From Albitalea sp966211955 (lineage in GTDB: Bacteria > Pseudomonadota > Gammaproteobacteria > Burkholderiales > Burkholderiaceae_C), in the NCBI GenBank assembly GCA_966211955.1, contig CBIHOF010000009.1, positions 139,296 through 203,295 of the forward strand: a DNA stretch of 64,000 nucleotides, in the 5' to 3' direction. Positions 18,142-27,291 of the stretch are shown in pieces. A model generated the notes under the pieces. The model made no database searches and was not told the origin of the DNA. It worked only from the letters and a program-made list of their open reading frames with translations. The translations under genes and the position numbers were made by a program. The first letter of the stretch is position 1; every line of letters begins with the position of its first letter.

Positions 18142-19260
18142 CGGGCCGACGATCATCAGATCCACGAAATTGGATCCATGGTGGTTCGTCGGCGAGTAGT
18201 TCACCGTGTAGCCACCGAGGTCCACCTTGCCCATGCCTTCCATCGCCTTCACGATGCCCTGCGGCGTCAAGTCCTTGCCGGCGCGGCGCAGGCCTTCGAA
18301 GAGCACCCGCATGTTCAGATAACCGAAGAAGTGGTCGAAGTCCACCGGCAGCTTGGCGCGGTCCATGACGGCGCCGTAGTCCCGCGTCAGTGCCGACGTG
18401 CGCTGGTTGGGGTAAGGCACGATCTGCGTGATGGCGAGGCCGCGTGCCTCGTCGCCCAGGGCCTCGATGAGTTGCTTGCTGTTGGCGATCGATGGCGCAT
18501 ACACCGGCACGCCCATCAGCGCGCGTGCCGCCTTCACGAAGGGCACCAGCGCCGGCCCGAAGGCCATGAAGATCACCGCCTGCGGCTTGGCCTTGGCCAG
18601 CTCCTGGCACACCTGCTGCGAGTTCTGTCCGCCGATGTCCAGCGCCTGCTCGGCCACGAGCGTCGAGCCTTGCTCCTTCACCACCTCCTTCACCACCGGC
18701 AGCATCAGCTGGCCGAAGGGGCTGTTGTGATAGGCGATGGCGAGCTGCGTGCGCTGCACGGTCGCGAGATTGCGCACCATCTTCACCACCTCGTCGCGAT
18801 AGCTCGCGATGGAGGTGAAGAAGTACGGATGCTGCTTGAGCCGCAATGCCGGCGCGCCGGTGTAGACGCCCACCAGCGGCACCTGCTTTTCGGCCAGCAG
18901 CGGGAACACGGCTGCGACGTTGGCAGTGCTTGCGAGCCCCGTGAGCGCCACGACCTTGTTGGTCTCGATCAGCGTCTTCACGTTCTCGACGCAGCGCTTG
19001 GCGTCATAGGCATCGTCCAGCGTGATGAGCTTGACCTTGCGCCCACCGACGCCGCCCTTGCGGTTGAACTCGTCGATGGCGATGTCCTGGCCCTTGAGGA
19101 CCGAGGTGAGCGTGGACGCGAGCGGGCCGCTCAGGTGCGCGCTCTGGCCGATGAGGATGTCTTCCTTGTCGGCAGCAAATGCGGTGCGGGTGGTGCCGAT
19201 GCCGGCAGCAGCGGCGGCGATGCCTTGCAGCACCAGGCGGCGATTGGTCGAGAGGGTCAT
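18121..19260 (-). CDS. Leu/Ile/Val-type ABC solute-binding protein
   Basis: Periplasmic binding protein of 379 aa, type I fold (Peripla_BP_6), which in this family captures branched-chain amino acids, amides or aromatic acids. The N-terminus has a twin-arginine (NRRLVLQG) followed by a long hydrophobic region and AFAA cleavage site, so export may be by Tat. ILIGQSAHLSGPLA and DDAYDAKRCVENVKTLIE are the usual first-lobe landmarks. No permease or ATPase gene is nearby, so it is an orphan binding protein, common in Burkholderiales. It lies 157 nt downstream of gshB on the same strand. Confidence 0.88.
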   Translation of the reverse strand: MTLSTNRRLVLQGIAAAAAGIGTTRTAFAADKEDILIGQSAHLSGPLASTLTSVLKGQDIAIDEFNRKGGVGGRKVKLITLDDAYDAKRCVENVKTLIETNKVVALTGLASTANVAAVFPLLAEKQVPLVGVYTGAPALRLKQHPYFFTSIASYRDEVVKMVRNLATVQRTQLAIAYHNSPFGQLMLPVVKEVVKEQGSTLVAEQALDIGGQNSQQVCQELAKAKPQAVIFMAFGPALVPFVKAARALMGVPVYAPSIANSKQLIEALGDEARGLAITQIVPYPNQRTSALTRDYGAVMDRAKLPVDFDHFFGYLNMRVLFEGLRRAGKDLTPQGIVKAMEGMGKVDLGGYTVNYSPTNHHGSNFVDLMIVGPGGRYIR

Positions 19261-19417
19261 GCAGTGTCTCCAGCGCCGCGTCGGAGTGCGCGGTCAGGCT
19301 GCACCCTAGCGGCCGAAGACCCCGAAAGTTGTCACCTTGGAGATAAAGCCAAACGGTTGGCGCTCGCCGGTCAGTGGCGAATCACAACTGCGTCACGGAC
19401 GCCCCCTGCCGCGTCGC

Positions 19418-20371
19418 TCAGGCGCGACGCACCGCCGCCTCGAGCGCATCGATGAACATGCGCGGCACGTCGAATCCGGTCTGCTGCGTGATCTCCTGGA
19501 AGCAGGTCGGACTCGTGACATTGATCTCGGTCAGCGAGTCGCCGATCACGTCCAGACCGATGAGCAGCAGCCCACGCGGGGCGAGCACCGCGCCGATGCT
19601 CTCTGCGATCTCGCGGTCGCGCTCGCTCAATGGTTGAGCCACGCCCTTGCCGCCCGCGGCCAGGTTGCCGCGGATCTCGCTGCCCTGCGGAATGCGAGCG
19701 AGCGAAAACGGCGCGGGCTTGCCATCGATCACGAGGATGCGCTTGTCGCCCTTGACGATGTCGGGCAGGTAGCGCTGCACCATGACTGTCTGCGTGCCTT
19801 GCTTGTTCAGCGTCTCGGTGATGCTGCCCAGGTTCAGTCCATCGGGCCCGACACGGAAGATGCCCATGCCTCCCATGCCGTCCAGCGGCTTCAGGATGAT
19901 GTCCTGGTGCTCGGCATGGAAGCGCTTGATGGCTTGCTCGTCGCGCGTCACGAGCGTGGGCCCGATGAACTGCGGGAACTCCATGATCGCGAGCTTCTCA
20001 GGGTGATCGCGAAGCGCCGAGGGTTTGTTGAAGACACGAGCACCATCACGCTCGGCCTGCTGCAGCAGATGCGTGGCGTAGAAGTACTCGCTGTCGAAGG
20101 GCGGGTCCTTGCGCATGATCACCGCGTCGACGTCAGCCAGTGCCTGGTTCACGCGCGCGCGCTCGTCGAACCAGGGCTCGGCGCCGCCGGTGAGCGTGAT
20201 GTCGCGCATCGTGGCCATCACGCGGCCATCGCGCTCCCACACCAGGTCGGCCGGCTCGCAGGCGAGGATCTGATGCCCGCGTGCCGAGGCTTCGCGCATC
20301 ATCGCGAAGGTCGAATCCTTGTAGGTCTTGAAACCTTCCAGCGGGTCGGCAACGAAGAGGATTTTCATCAT
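19418..20371 (-). CDS. gshB: glutathione synthetase
   Basis: ATP-grasp enzyme of 316-317 aa that joins gamma-glutamylcysteine and glycine, the second step of glutathione synthesis. The length matches E. coli GshB. Landmarks are MKILFVADP at the start, RKDPPFDSEY, the ATP-grasp part ILKPLDGMGGMGIFR, and GLDVIGDSLTEINVTSPT with the magnesium residues. Two adjacent ATGs (20371 and 20368) can start it; the stop of benE is 2 nt upstream of the first, suggesting coupling. gshA is 3.4 kb upstream on the same strand with kup and benE in between. Confidence 0.95.
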   Translation of the reverse strand: MMKILFVADPLEGFKTYKDSTFAMMREASARGHQILACEPADLVWERDGRVMATMRDITLTGGAEPWFDERARVNQALADVDAVIMRKDPPFDSEYFYATHLLQQAERDGARVFNKPSALRDHPEKLAIMEFPQFIGPTLVTRDEQAIKRFHAEHQDIILKPLDGMGGMGIFRVGPDGLNLGSITETLNKQGTQTVMVQRYLPDIVKGDKRILVIDGKPAPFSLARIPQGSEIRGNLAAGGKGVAQPLSERDREIAESIGAVLAPRGLLLIGLDVIGDSLTEINVTSPTCFQEITQQTGFDVPRMFIDALEAAVRRA

Positions 20372-20373
20372 GT

Positions 20374-21558
20374 TCACACGGTGCGGGCGGGTCGCCACTG
20401 TTGCACAAAAAGCGCGATGGCGCCGGCCACCACGCCCCAGAAGGCCGAGCCGATGCCCCACAGGCTCAGGCCGCTCAATGTGACGAGGAAGGTGATGAGC
20501 GCACTCTCGCGATGGGCATCGTCCTTGAGCGCGACCGCGAGGCCGCCGCCGATGCTGCCCAGCAGTGCAAAGCCGGCGATCGCCACCACGAGTTCGCGCG
20601 GGAAGGCCGTGAGCACGCCGGTCACTGCCGCGCCGAAGAGGCCGATCACGCAGTAGATGGCGCCGCAGCTCGCCGCCGCCATGTAGCGCCGGGCCGGGTC
20701 TTCATGCGCCTCGCGGCCCATGCAGATGGCTGCCGTGATCGCCGAGAGGTTGAGCGCGAAGGCACCAAAGGGCGCAAGCAGCAGCGTGGCGATGCCGGTG
20801 AGCGTGATGATCCTGGAGATGGGCATCTGGTAGCCCGCCGCACGGATGGCCGCCACGCCCGGCAGGTTCTGCGACGCCATGGTGACGACGAACAGCGGCA
20901 GCGCAAGGCTCACGATGGCCTGCAGCGTGAACTCGGGCATCACGAACACCGGCGTGGTGAGTGGCCACTGCACGCCGTCGAGGTGCAGACGCCCCTGCGC
21001 TGCGGCGAAGAGCGTGCCTGCGACAAGCACCGTCGGCACGGCATAGCGGGGCCACAACCGTCGGCCGACGAGATAGACGCCGAGCATCAGCAGCACCAGC
21101 GCGAAGGCCGACTTGAGCGCGATGAAGGCATCGAGCCCGAAGCGCGCCAGCACGCCCGCGAGCAAGGCGCTGGCGATGGGCATCGGGATGCGGTCCATCA
21201 GCTTCTCGAACCAGCCTGTGACGCCGAAGAGCGTGACGAACGCGGCGCACACGAGGAAGGCGCCCACCGCCTGCGCCAGCGTGAACTGCCCCGATGCCGC
21301 GGCGGTGGCCAGCACCGCCGCACCCGGCGTGCTCCAGGCCACCATCACCGGCTTGCGCCAGAGGAGCGAAGGCAGCAGCGAGCACAGGCCCATGCCGAGA
21401 CCCAGCGCCCACATCCACGAGCTGATTTGCGCCGGCGTGGCGCCCAGTGCAGTGGCGGCCTGGAAGACGATGGCCACCGAGCTCGTGAAGCCGACGAGCA
21501 CGGCGACGAAGCCGGCGGTGAAGGAGGACAGCGAGAGGTCGGAGAGGCGAAGGCGCAT
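20374..21558 (-). CDS. benE: BenE family benzoate/proton symporter-like transporter
   Basis: Polytopic membrane protein of 394 aa with about twelve helices. VAWSTPGAAVLA is the BenE signature and MPEFTLQAIVSLALPLFVVT fits the UraA/BenE fold. E. coli YdcO and Acinetobacter BenE take up benzoate, but no aromatic catabolic genes are present here, so the substrate is uncertain. The ATG at 21558 is chosen over a longer frame. The stop is 2 nt from the gshB start. Confidence 0.83.
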   Translation of the reverse strand: MRLRLSDLSLSSFTAGFVAVLVGFTSSVAIVFQAATALGATPAQISSWMWALGLGMGLCSLLPSLLWRKPVMVAWSTPGAAVLATAAASGQFTLAQAVGAFLVCAAFVTLFGVTGWFEKLMDRIPMPIASALLAGVLARFGLDAFIALKSAFALVLLMLGVYLVGRRLWPRYAVPTVLVAGTLFAAAQGRLHLDGVQWPLTTPVFVMPEFTLQAIVSLALPLFVVTMASQNLPGVAAIRAAGYQMPISRIITLTGIATLLLAPFGAFALNLSAITAAICMGREAHEDPARRYMAAASCGAIYCVIGLFGAAVTGVLTAFPRELVVAIAGFALLGSIGGGLAVALKDDAHRESALITFLVTLSGLSLWGIGSAFWGVVAGAIALFVQQWRPARTV

Positions 21559-21648
21559 GGGCTCGCAGCCTACCAAGACCCGCAAACCCCCGCTCCCCAA
21601 GCCCAGCACCACCCTTCACCGAGGGCGCGCAACGCGCCCAACGGCGCC

Positions 21649-21731
21649 ATCAAGCCACGCCCGCGGATCCGGCTCCGCCCGTCTGCCAGGCGGCGTCCCC
21701 CGGGGGCAGGAGCGCCAGCGACTGGGGGGCC
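21649..21731 (-). repeat. dispersed intergenic repeat, copy 1
   Basis: Copy of an ~80-bp unit present five times in the window. Read on the minus strand it begins GCCCCCCAGTCGCTGGCGC, passes CTCCTGCCCCCGGGGG and ends near GGCTTGATGG. It starts directly at the stop codon of kup. Other copies are at 25214, 34994, 41002 and 55265. Confidence 0.85.
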
Positions 21732-23612
21732 TTAAATCTCAACCTTCGAGCCGAGCTCCACCACCCGATTGGTCGGCAGGCTCAGGTAGTCCGCCGCCGC
21801 GGACGCGTTGCGATGCATGCCGGCGAACAGCTTCTCACGCCAGGCTGCCATGCCGCTGCCAATGGTGGGAATGACGATGTCGCGTGACAGGAAGTAGGAC
21901 GTCTCCATGTCGTCCAGCGCAAAGCTGCGGTTGTGCAGCAGTGCCAGTGCCTCGGGCACGTCGGGCTCGTTCTTGAATCCGAAATGCAGCGTGACTTGCC
22001 AGCAGTCGTGGCCGAGCGGCTCCATCTCGCTGCGCTTGTCGAAGCCGATCCACGGGATCTCGTGCTGCTTCACCGTCACGAAGAGGTTGGTGTCGTGCAG
22101 CACCTTGTTGTGCTTGAGGTTGTGCAACAGCGCATTGGGCGTGATGCCCTGCTCGCTCACGAGAAAGACCGCCGTGCCCGCCACGCGCGTGGGAGGGCTC
22201 ACGAATACCGCCTCGAGGAAGCTCTTCAGGTCGATGGCGTCGTCGCGCAGGCGATCGGCCATGAGCGCGCGACCCTGCTTCCAGGTCATCATGAGCGTGA
22301 ACATCACCGCGCCGATGATCAGCGGGAACCAGCCGCCGTCGACCACCTTGATGATGTTGGCGCTGAAGTAGGTGATGTCGACGAGGAAGAAGAACACCGT
22401 GGCCGCGAAGCTGATCGCCCACGGCAGCTTCCAACCGTAGCGGATCACGAAGAAGGTCATGATCGTCGTGATCGTCATGTCGATCGTGACCGTGATGCCA
22501 TAGGCGCCGGCCAGCTTGCTGCTCGAGCCGAACACGAGCACCGCGCCGACGATGCAGGCATACAGGCCCCAGTTCACGAAGGGCACGTAGATCTGCCCCG
22601 TCTCGCGCACGGAGGTGTGGAGGATTCGCAGCCGCGGCATGTAGCCGAGCTGGATGGCCTGCTTGGTGACGGAGAACGCGGCCGAGATCAAGGCCTGCGA
22701 TGCGATCACCGCGGCACAGGTGGCCAGTGCGATCAACGGGTACAGCGCCCAACCCGGCGCCATTTCGTAGAAGGGGTTGCCCACCTTCTCGGGCGACTCC
22801 AGCAGCATCGCGCCCTGGCCGAAATAGTTGAGCACGAGCGACGGCATCACGAGGCTGAACCAGGCCGTGCGGATCGGCCGCTTGCCAAAGTGGCCCATGT
22901 CGGCATACAGCGCTTCGGCGCCGGTCACGCACAGCACGACGGAGCCGAGCGCGATGAAGGCGGTGTGCGGATGCAGGAAGAGGAATTCAAGCGCGGGCAG
23001 CGGGCTCAGGGCGCCCATCACGCTCGGGTTGCGAATGATGTGCACGAGGCCCATCACCGCGATGACGAAAAACCACACGGCAGTGACCGGCCCAAAGAAC
23101 TTGCCGATGCCGCCCGTTCCATGGCGCTGGACCATGAAAAGCACGGTGATCACCGCCAGCGACACCGGGACGATGTAGGCGTGCAGCCCCGGCGCGGCGA
23201 CTTCCAGGCCTTCCATCGCGCCGAGCACCGACACCGCGGGCGTGATGACGCCGTCACCAAAGAAGATGGCCGTGCCGAAGATGCCCAGCATCAAGAGGCG
23301 CCGGCGCAGCACCGGCCTGTCGCGCACCGCCTGCGAGGCCAGCGCCAGCATGGCGATCAAGCCGCCTTCCCCGTTGTTGTCGGCGCGCAGGATCAGCACC
23401 ACGTACTTGATGGACACGACGACCGTCAGCGTCCAGAACATCAGGGACAGCACGCCGACGATGTTGGCCGGCGTGAGCGGCACGTGGCCGTGCGCGAAGA
23501 CTTCCTTGAAGGCGTACAGCGGGCTGGTGCCGATGTCGCCGTAGACGACGCCCAGGGCGCCCAGGGTCAGGACTGCCAGGCTGGAGGTAGGACGGTGCTG
23601 GTTCACGTTCAA
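21732..23612 (-). CDS. kup: Kup potassium uptake permease
   Basis: Low-affinity K+/H+ symporter of 626 aa; E. coli Kup has 622. About twelve helices are followed by a soluble C-terminal part of about 170 aa. Landmarks are LGALGVVYGDIGTSPLYA in helix 1 and FGDGVITPAVSVLGAMEG in the family signature. The frame opens with TTG at 23612, with an in-frame GTG two codons later; neither has a good ribosome site, so the exact start is open. It lies between gshA and benE on the same strand. K+ uptake and glutathione are linked in Gram-negatives through glutathione-gated K+ efflux, which may explain the grouping. Confidence 0.93.
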   Translation of the reverse strand: MNVNQHRPTSSLAVLTLGALGVVYGDIGTSPLYAFKEVFAHGHVPLTPANIVGVLSLMFWTLTVVVSIKYVVLILRADNNGEGGLIAMLALASQAVRDRPVLRRRLLMLGIFGTAIFFGDGVITPAVSVLGAMEGLEVAAPGLHAYIVPVSLAVITVLFMVQRHGTGGIGKFFGPVTAVWFFVIAVMGLVHIIRNPSVMGALSPLPALEFLFLHPHTAFIALGSVVLCVTGAEALYADMGHFGKRPIRTAWFSLVMPSLVLNYFGQGAMLLESPEKVGNPFYEMAPGWALYPLIALATCAAVIASQALISAAFSVTKQAIQLGYMPRLRILHTSVRETGQIYVPFVNWGLYACIVGAVLVFGSSSKLAGAYGITVTIDMTITTIMTFFVIRYGWKLPWAISFAATVFFFLVDITYFSANIIKVVDGGWFPLIIGAVMFTLMMTWKQGRALMADRLRDDAIDLKSFLEAVFVSPPTRVAGTAVFLVSEQGITPNALLHNLKHNKVLHDTNLFVTVKQHEIPWIGFDKRSEMEPLGHDCWQVTLHFGFKNEPDVPEALALLHNRSFALDDMETSYFLSRDIVIPTIGSGMAAWREKLFAGMHRNASAAADYLSLPTNRVVELGSKVEI

Positions 23613-23751
23613 CCGCGGCGGCTCGGACCCCGCGCGGCTTTGTTATGAGGAAAGCGATTGTGCGCCTGCCGGCCACACGTCCGCCCCCCGGAAGCCGGGG
23701 AGTCCGATCAGGTCACAGTGGCTTTGTTGCACTGCAGCAACTTGTGCGGTA

Positions 23752-23768
23752 TGCGCCGAAACGGCGCA
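23752..23768 (-). terminator. hairpin just after gshA
   Basis: TGCGCCG at 23752-23758 pairs perfectly with CGGCGCA at 23762-23768, 4 nt beyond the gshA stop. A second small hairpin, CCCCGG/CCGGGG, is at 23686-23700. No T-run is present, so termination is likely partial and kup may still be read through. Confidence 0.4.
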
Positions 23769-23772
23769 GGCC

Positions 23773-25068
23773 TCATTCGTAGATCTCGGCGTCCGGATCG
23801 GTGGCTTCGAGCTCGTAGCTTGCGGCCACCATCGCGAGCCGCGCGATCACGCCGTACATGTAGAAGCGGTTGGGGGCGCTCGCCCCCGGCTTCACGCCCG
23901 GCTTGGGCAGCTGGTTCGACTCCGCAAACGCGAGCGGCACGAAGCTCGCCCCCGGTGAGTTCAGGTTCTCGTCGATGCCGCGCTCGGCATTCACGCGGTA
24001 GAAGCCGCCCACCACGTAGCGGTCGATCATGTAGACCACCGGCTCGGCCACCGCGTCGTTCACCCGCTCGTAGGTCGGCACGCCTTCCTGGAGGATGACT
24101 TCGGAGACCTCCTGGCCGTCCTTGATCACGCTCATCTTGTTGCGCGCACGGCGGTTCAGGTCTGCGAGGTCCTTCGGGTCGCGCACGGTCATGATGCCCA
24201 TGCCGTAGGTGCCCGCATCGGCCTTCACGATGATGAAGGGCTTTTCCTGGATGCCGTATTCCTTGTACTTGCGACGGATCTTGGCGAGCAGCGCTTCGGC
24301 ATTGCTCATCAGGCATTCGCCGCCGGTGCCATCGGAGAAGTTCACCTCGCCGCAGCGGGCGAACATCGGGTTGATGAGCCACGGGTCCATGCCCAGCAGC
24401 TTGGCGAACTTCTTGGCCACTTCCTCGTAGGCCTGGAAGTGGTTGGTCTTGCGTCGCACCGCCCAGCCGGCATGCAGCGGCGGCAGGAGGTACTGCTCGT
24501 GCAGGTTCTCCAGCACCTTCGGGAGCCCGGCGGACAAGTCGTTGTTGAGCAGGATGGTGCAAGGATCGAAGTCCTTGAGCCCCAGGCGGCCGCGATTGCG
24601 CACGAGCGGTTCGACGGTGAGCGAGGTGCCGTCGGGCAGGGCGATCTCGGTCGGCGCCTTGATCTCCTCATTGAGCGAGCCCAGCCGAACGTTCAGCCCG
24701 GCCTGGTGGAAGATCTGCACCAGCCGCGCCACGTTCATCAGGTAGAAGCTGTTGCGCGTGTGGTTCTCGGGGATGAGCAGCAGGTTGCGCGCCTCGGGGC
24801 AGATCTTCTCGATCGCCGCCATCGCCGCCTGCACCGCCAGCGGCAGCATCTCGGGCGTCAGGTTATTGAAGCCACCGGGAAAGAGGTTGGTGTCCACCGG
24901 AGCCAGCTTGAAGCCGGCATTGCGCACGTCCACCGAGGTATAGAACGGCGGCGTGTGCTCCATCCACTCCAGGCGGAACCAGCGCTCGATGGCAGGCAGC
25001 GACTCGAGGATGCGCTGTTCCAGTTCGTTGATCGGGCCGGTAAGCGCCGTGATGAGGTGAGGAACCAT
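23773..25068 (-). CDS. gshA: glutamate-cysteine ligase, ATP-grasp proteobacterial type
   Basis: First enzyme of glutathione synthesis, 431 aa, of the class found in beta-proteobacteria and Neisseria rather than the E. coli type. Recognisable parts are NAGFKLAPVDTNLFPGGFNN, LLLIPENHTRNSFY, and the nucleotide region PFIIVKADAGTYGMGIMTV. The C-terminus LEATDPDAEIYE is also typical. The start ATG at 25068 is followed by the usual MVPHLITALTGP. It heads the gshA-kup-benE-gshB group. Confidence 0.94.
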   Translation of the reverse strand: MVPHLITALTGPINELEQRILESLPAIERWFRLEWMEHTPPFYTSVDVRNAGFKLAPVDTNLFPGGFNNLTPEMLPLAVQAAMAAIEKICPEARNLLLIPENHTRNSFYLMNVARLVQIFHQAGLNVRLGSLNEEIKAPTEIALPDGTSLTVEPLVRNRGRLGLKDFDPCTILLNNDLSAGLPKVLENLHEQYLLPPLHAGWAVRRKTNHFQAYEEVAKKFAKLLGMDPWLINPMFARCGEVNFSDGTGGECLMSNAEALLAKIRRKYKEYGIQEKPFIIVKADAGTYGMGIMTVRDPKDLADLNRRARNKMSVIKDGQEVSEVILQEGVPTYERVNDAVAEPVVYMIDRYVVGGFYRVNAERGIDENLNSPGASFVPLAFAESNQLPKPGVKPGASAPNRFYMYGVIARLAMVAASYELEATDPDAEIYE

Positions 25069-25213
25069 GGAGGGTGACCCGAATGAGGAAGCCCCGCCGC
25101 AATGGGCAGGGCATTGGAGTTTCCGAAGATTCTAGGCATTTGGGGTGGCCGCCGCTTGCGACAAGGGCCACAGGCCGAAAAGGTCGCGATGCTAGCGAGC
25201 GAAGCAAAGCACA

Positions 25214-25298
25214 CCATCAAGCAACGCCCGCGGGTCTGGCTCCGCCAGCCCGCCGGGCGGCGCCCCTCGGGGGCAGGAGCGCAGCGACTGGGGGGCCC
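25214..25298 (-). repeat. dispersed intergenic repeat, copy 2
   Basis: Second copy of the ~80-bp unit, same orientation as copy 1. On the minus strand it begins GGGCCCCCCAGTCGCTGCGC only a few bases after the T-run of the amtB terminator and ends near GCTTGATGG. The rest of the 281-nt gap to gshA holds a diverged tail with CTTTGCTTCGCT. Confidence 0.85.
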
Positions 25299-25304
25299 AA
25301 TGAA

Positions 25305-25328
25305 AAAGGCCGCCCGAAGGCGGCCTTT
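25305..25328 (-). terminator. intrinsic terminator of amtB
   Basis: On the minus strand AAAGGCCGCC and GGCGGCCTTT form a perfect 10-bp stem closed by a TTCG tetraloop and run into TTTTT. It begins 21 nt after the amtB stop. This is a textbook Rho-independent terminator. Confidence 0.9.
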
Positions 25329-25349
25329 GACAAGACACGAAGTGCCGGC

Positions 25350-26900
25350 TTACTTGCTATAAGCCGTCTCGCCGTGGGACGAGATGTCCAGGCCTTCGCG
25401 CTCTTCTTCTTCCGTGACCCGCAGGCCGATCACCAGGTCGACGACCTTGTAGCTGATGGCAGCCACGACGCCCGACCAGACCACCGTCACGCCGACGGCC
25501 TTGGCCTGGATGATGAACTGCGCCCAGATGTCGGTGGAGCCGACAGTGCCGGTGACCCAGTCGGTCACCATGCCGGGACCGCCGAGCGACTGGTGGTTGA
25601 AGATGCCGGTGAGCAGCGCACCGACGATGCCGCCCACGCCGTGCACGCCGAACACGTCGAGCGAGTCGTCCGCGCCCAGCAGCTTCTTCAGGCCGGTCAC
25701 ACCCCACAGGCAGACGAAACCTGCAACGGCACCGACCACCAGCGCGCCCATGATGCCGACGTTGCCGGCAGCAGGCGTGATGGCGACGAGACCAGCGACG
25801 GCACCCGAAGCGGCACCCAGCATCGAGGCCTTGCCCTTGAGCAGCGATTCACCGATGCACCACGCGAGCACCGCCACGGCCGTGGCCGAGAAGGTGTTCA
25901 GGAAGGCGAGCGCGGCGCTGTTGCCGGCTTCAAGGGCGGATCCAGCGTTGAAGCCGAACCAACCCACCCACAGCAGCGAGGCACCGACCATCGTGAGGGT
26001 CAGCGAGTGCGGCGTGAAGGCTTCGCGGCCGTAACCGACGCGCTTGCCGACCATGTACGCACCCACGAGACCGGCGACGGCCGCGTTGATGTGCACCACC
26101 GTGCCGCCCGCGAAGTCGAGTGCGCCCCACTGCCAGATCAGGCCGGCAGTCGAGGTGACCTTCTCCGCCACTTCCTTGCTGGTATAGGCGTCAGGACCTG
26201 CCCAGTACCAGACCATGTGTGCAATCGGCAGGTAGCTGAACGTGAACCACAGCACCATGAAGGCGAGCACGGCCGAGAACTTGATGCGCTCGGCGAAGGC
26301 GCCGACGATCAGGCAGCAGGTGATGGCCGCGAAGGTCGCCTGGAAGACGACGAACACGATCTCGGGAAGTACGACGCCCTTGCTGAAGGTCGCGGCGGTC
26401 GCGAACTCACCCGTGGATGGGTTGAACACGCCGTTGAGGAACAGTCGCGAGACGCCACCGAAGTAGGCATTGCCCTCCGTGAACGCGAGGCTGTAGCCGT
26501 ACAGCACCCACAGCACGACGATCATCGAGAAGGTGACGAACACCTGCATCAGCACCGACAGCATGTTCTTGCTGCGCACGAGGCCGCCGTAGAACAGCGC
26601 GAGACCCGGGATCGACATCATGATCACGAGCACGGTGGACACGAGCATCCAGGCGGTGTCGCCCTTGTTGGGCACCGGAGCGCTCGCCGCGGCAGCGGGT
26701 GCCGACGCAGCGGCCGCAGCCGTCGTGGTGGCCGATGCGGCAGCAGCCGGAGCCGCTGCCGTGGTGGTGGCCGCGGCCGGCGTGGCCGATGCAGCCGTGG
26801 CGGCGGCAGGCGCCGACGCCGCGTCGTCGGCCGCGATGGACGCGCCGGCGAAGCCCAAGGCCGCAAGGCCCAGGGCGAGGGTGGCAATGAGTTTCTTCAT
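25350..26900 (-). CDS. amtB: ammonium transporter AmtB
   Basis: Inner-membrane ammonium channel of 516 aa, longer than the usual 400-430. A signal peptide (1-23, ending SIAAD) is followed by about 55 residues of nearly pure Ala/Thr/Ser/Pro before the first pore helix at GDTAWMLVSTVLVIM. The ammonium filter and pore pieces are present: FYGGLVRSKNMLSVLMQ, DFAGGTVVHINAAVAG and VFGVHGVGGIVGA, with the twin His in the second and third. The C-terminus (REGLDISSHGETAY) is the tail that contacts GlnK. It is 27 nt after glnK in an operon. Confidence 0.95.
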   Translation of the reverse strand: MKKLIATLALGLAALGFAGASIAADDAASAPAAATAASATPAAATTTAAAPAAAASATTTAAAAASAPAAAASAPVPNKGDTAWMLVSTVLVIMMSIPGLALFYGGLVRSKNMLSVLMQVFVTFSMIVVLWVLYGYSLAFTEGNAYFGGVSRLFLNGVFNPSTGEFATAATFSKGVVLPEIVFVVFQATFAAITCCLIVGAFAERIKFSAVLAFMVLWFTFSYLPIAHMVWYWAGPDAYTSKEVAEKVTSTAGLIWQWGALDFAGGTVVHINAAVAGLVGAYMVGKRVGYGREAFTPHSLTLTMVGASLLWVGWFGFNAGSALEAGNSAALAFLNTFSATAVAVLAWCIGESLLKGKASMLGAASGAVAGLVAITPAAGNVGIMGALVVGAVAGFVCLWGVTGLKKLLGADDSLDVFGVHGVGGIVGALLTGIFNHQSLGGPGMVTDWVTGTVGSTDIWAQFIIQAKAVGVTVVWSGVVAAISYKVVDLVIGLRVTEEEEREGLDISSHGETAYSK

Positions 26901-26927
26901 GGTGGTTGTCTCTCTGGTGTGATGACG

Positions 26928-27266
26928 TCAGAGCGCGTCTTTGCCGGTTTCGCCCGTGCGAATGCGGACGACCTGTTCCAACGACGAAACGAAAATCTTG
27001 CCGTCGCCGATCTTGCCGGTGCGAGCGGCGGCCTCGACGGCCTCGATGACGCGATCGACGATGGCGTCGTCCACGGCCGCTTCGATCTTCACCTTGGGCA
27101 GGAAGTCGACAACGTACTCCGCACCGCGGTACAGCTCCGTGTGGCCCTTCTGGCGGCCGAAGCCTTTCACCTCGGTCACCGTGACGCCCTGCACGCCGAT
27201 GGCGCTCAGGGCTTCGCGCACTTCATCAAGCTTGAACGGCTTGACGATGGCAGTCACCATCTTCAT
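26928..27266 (-). CDS. glnK: PII nitrogen regulator GlnK
   Basis: PII signal protein of 112 aa. It senses ATP/ADP and 2-oxoglutarate and, under ammonium excess, plugs AmtB. The T-loop is complete, with the uridylylated tyrosine in YRGAEYVVDFLPK, and KIFVSSLEQVVRIRTGETG forms the nucleotide site. The ATG at 27266 is taken rather than the one at 27272, because GGAG sits 6 nt before the former and touches the latter. It lies between torF and amtB, 25 nt from torF. Confidence 0.96.
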   Translation of the reverse strand: MKMVTAIVKPFKLDEVREALSAIGVQGVTVTEVKGFGRQKGHTELYRGAEYVVDFLPKVKIEAAVDDAIVDRVIEAVEAAARTGKIGDGKIFVSSLEQVVRIRTGETGKDAL

Positions 27267-27291
27267 GGTCATCTCCAGGTTGAATAAGGGA

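Noticed and set aside
18014..18610. Frame overlapping the binding protein and the hairpins
   Set aside because: Out of frame with a clear solute-binding protein and without a domain.
21933..23648. Long frame antisense to kup
   Set aside because: The Kup reading is unmistakable; the opposite frame has Asp/His/Arg-rich composition only.
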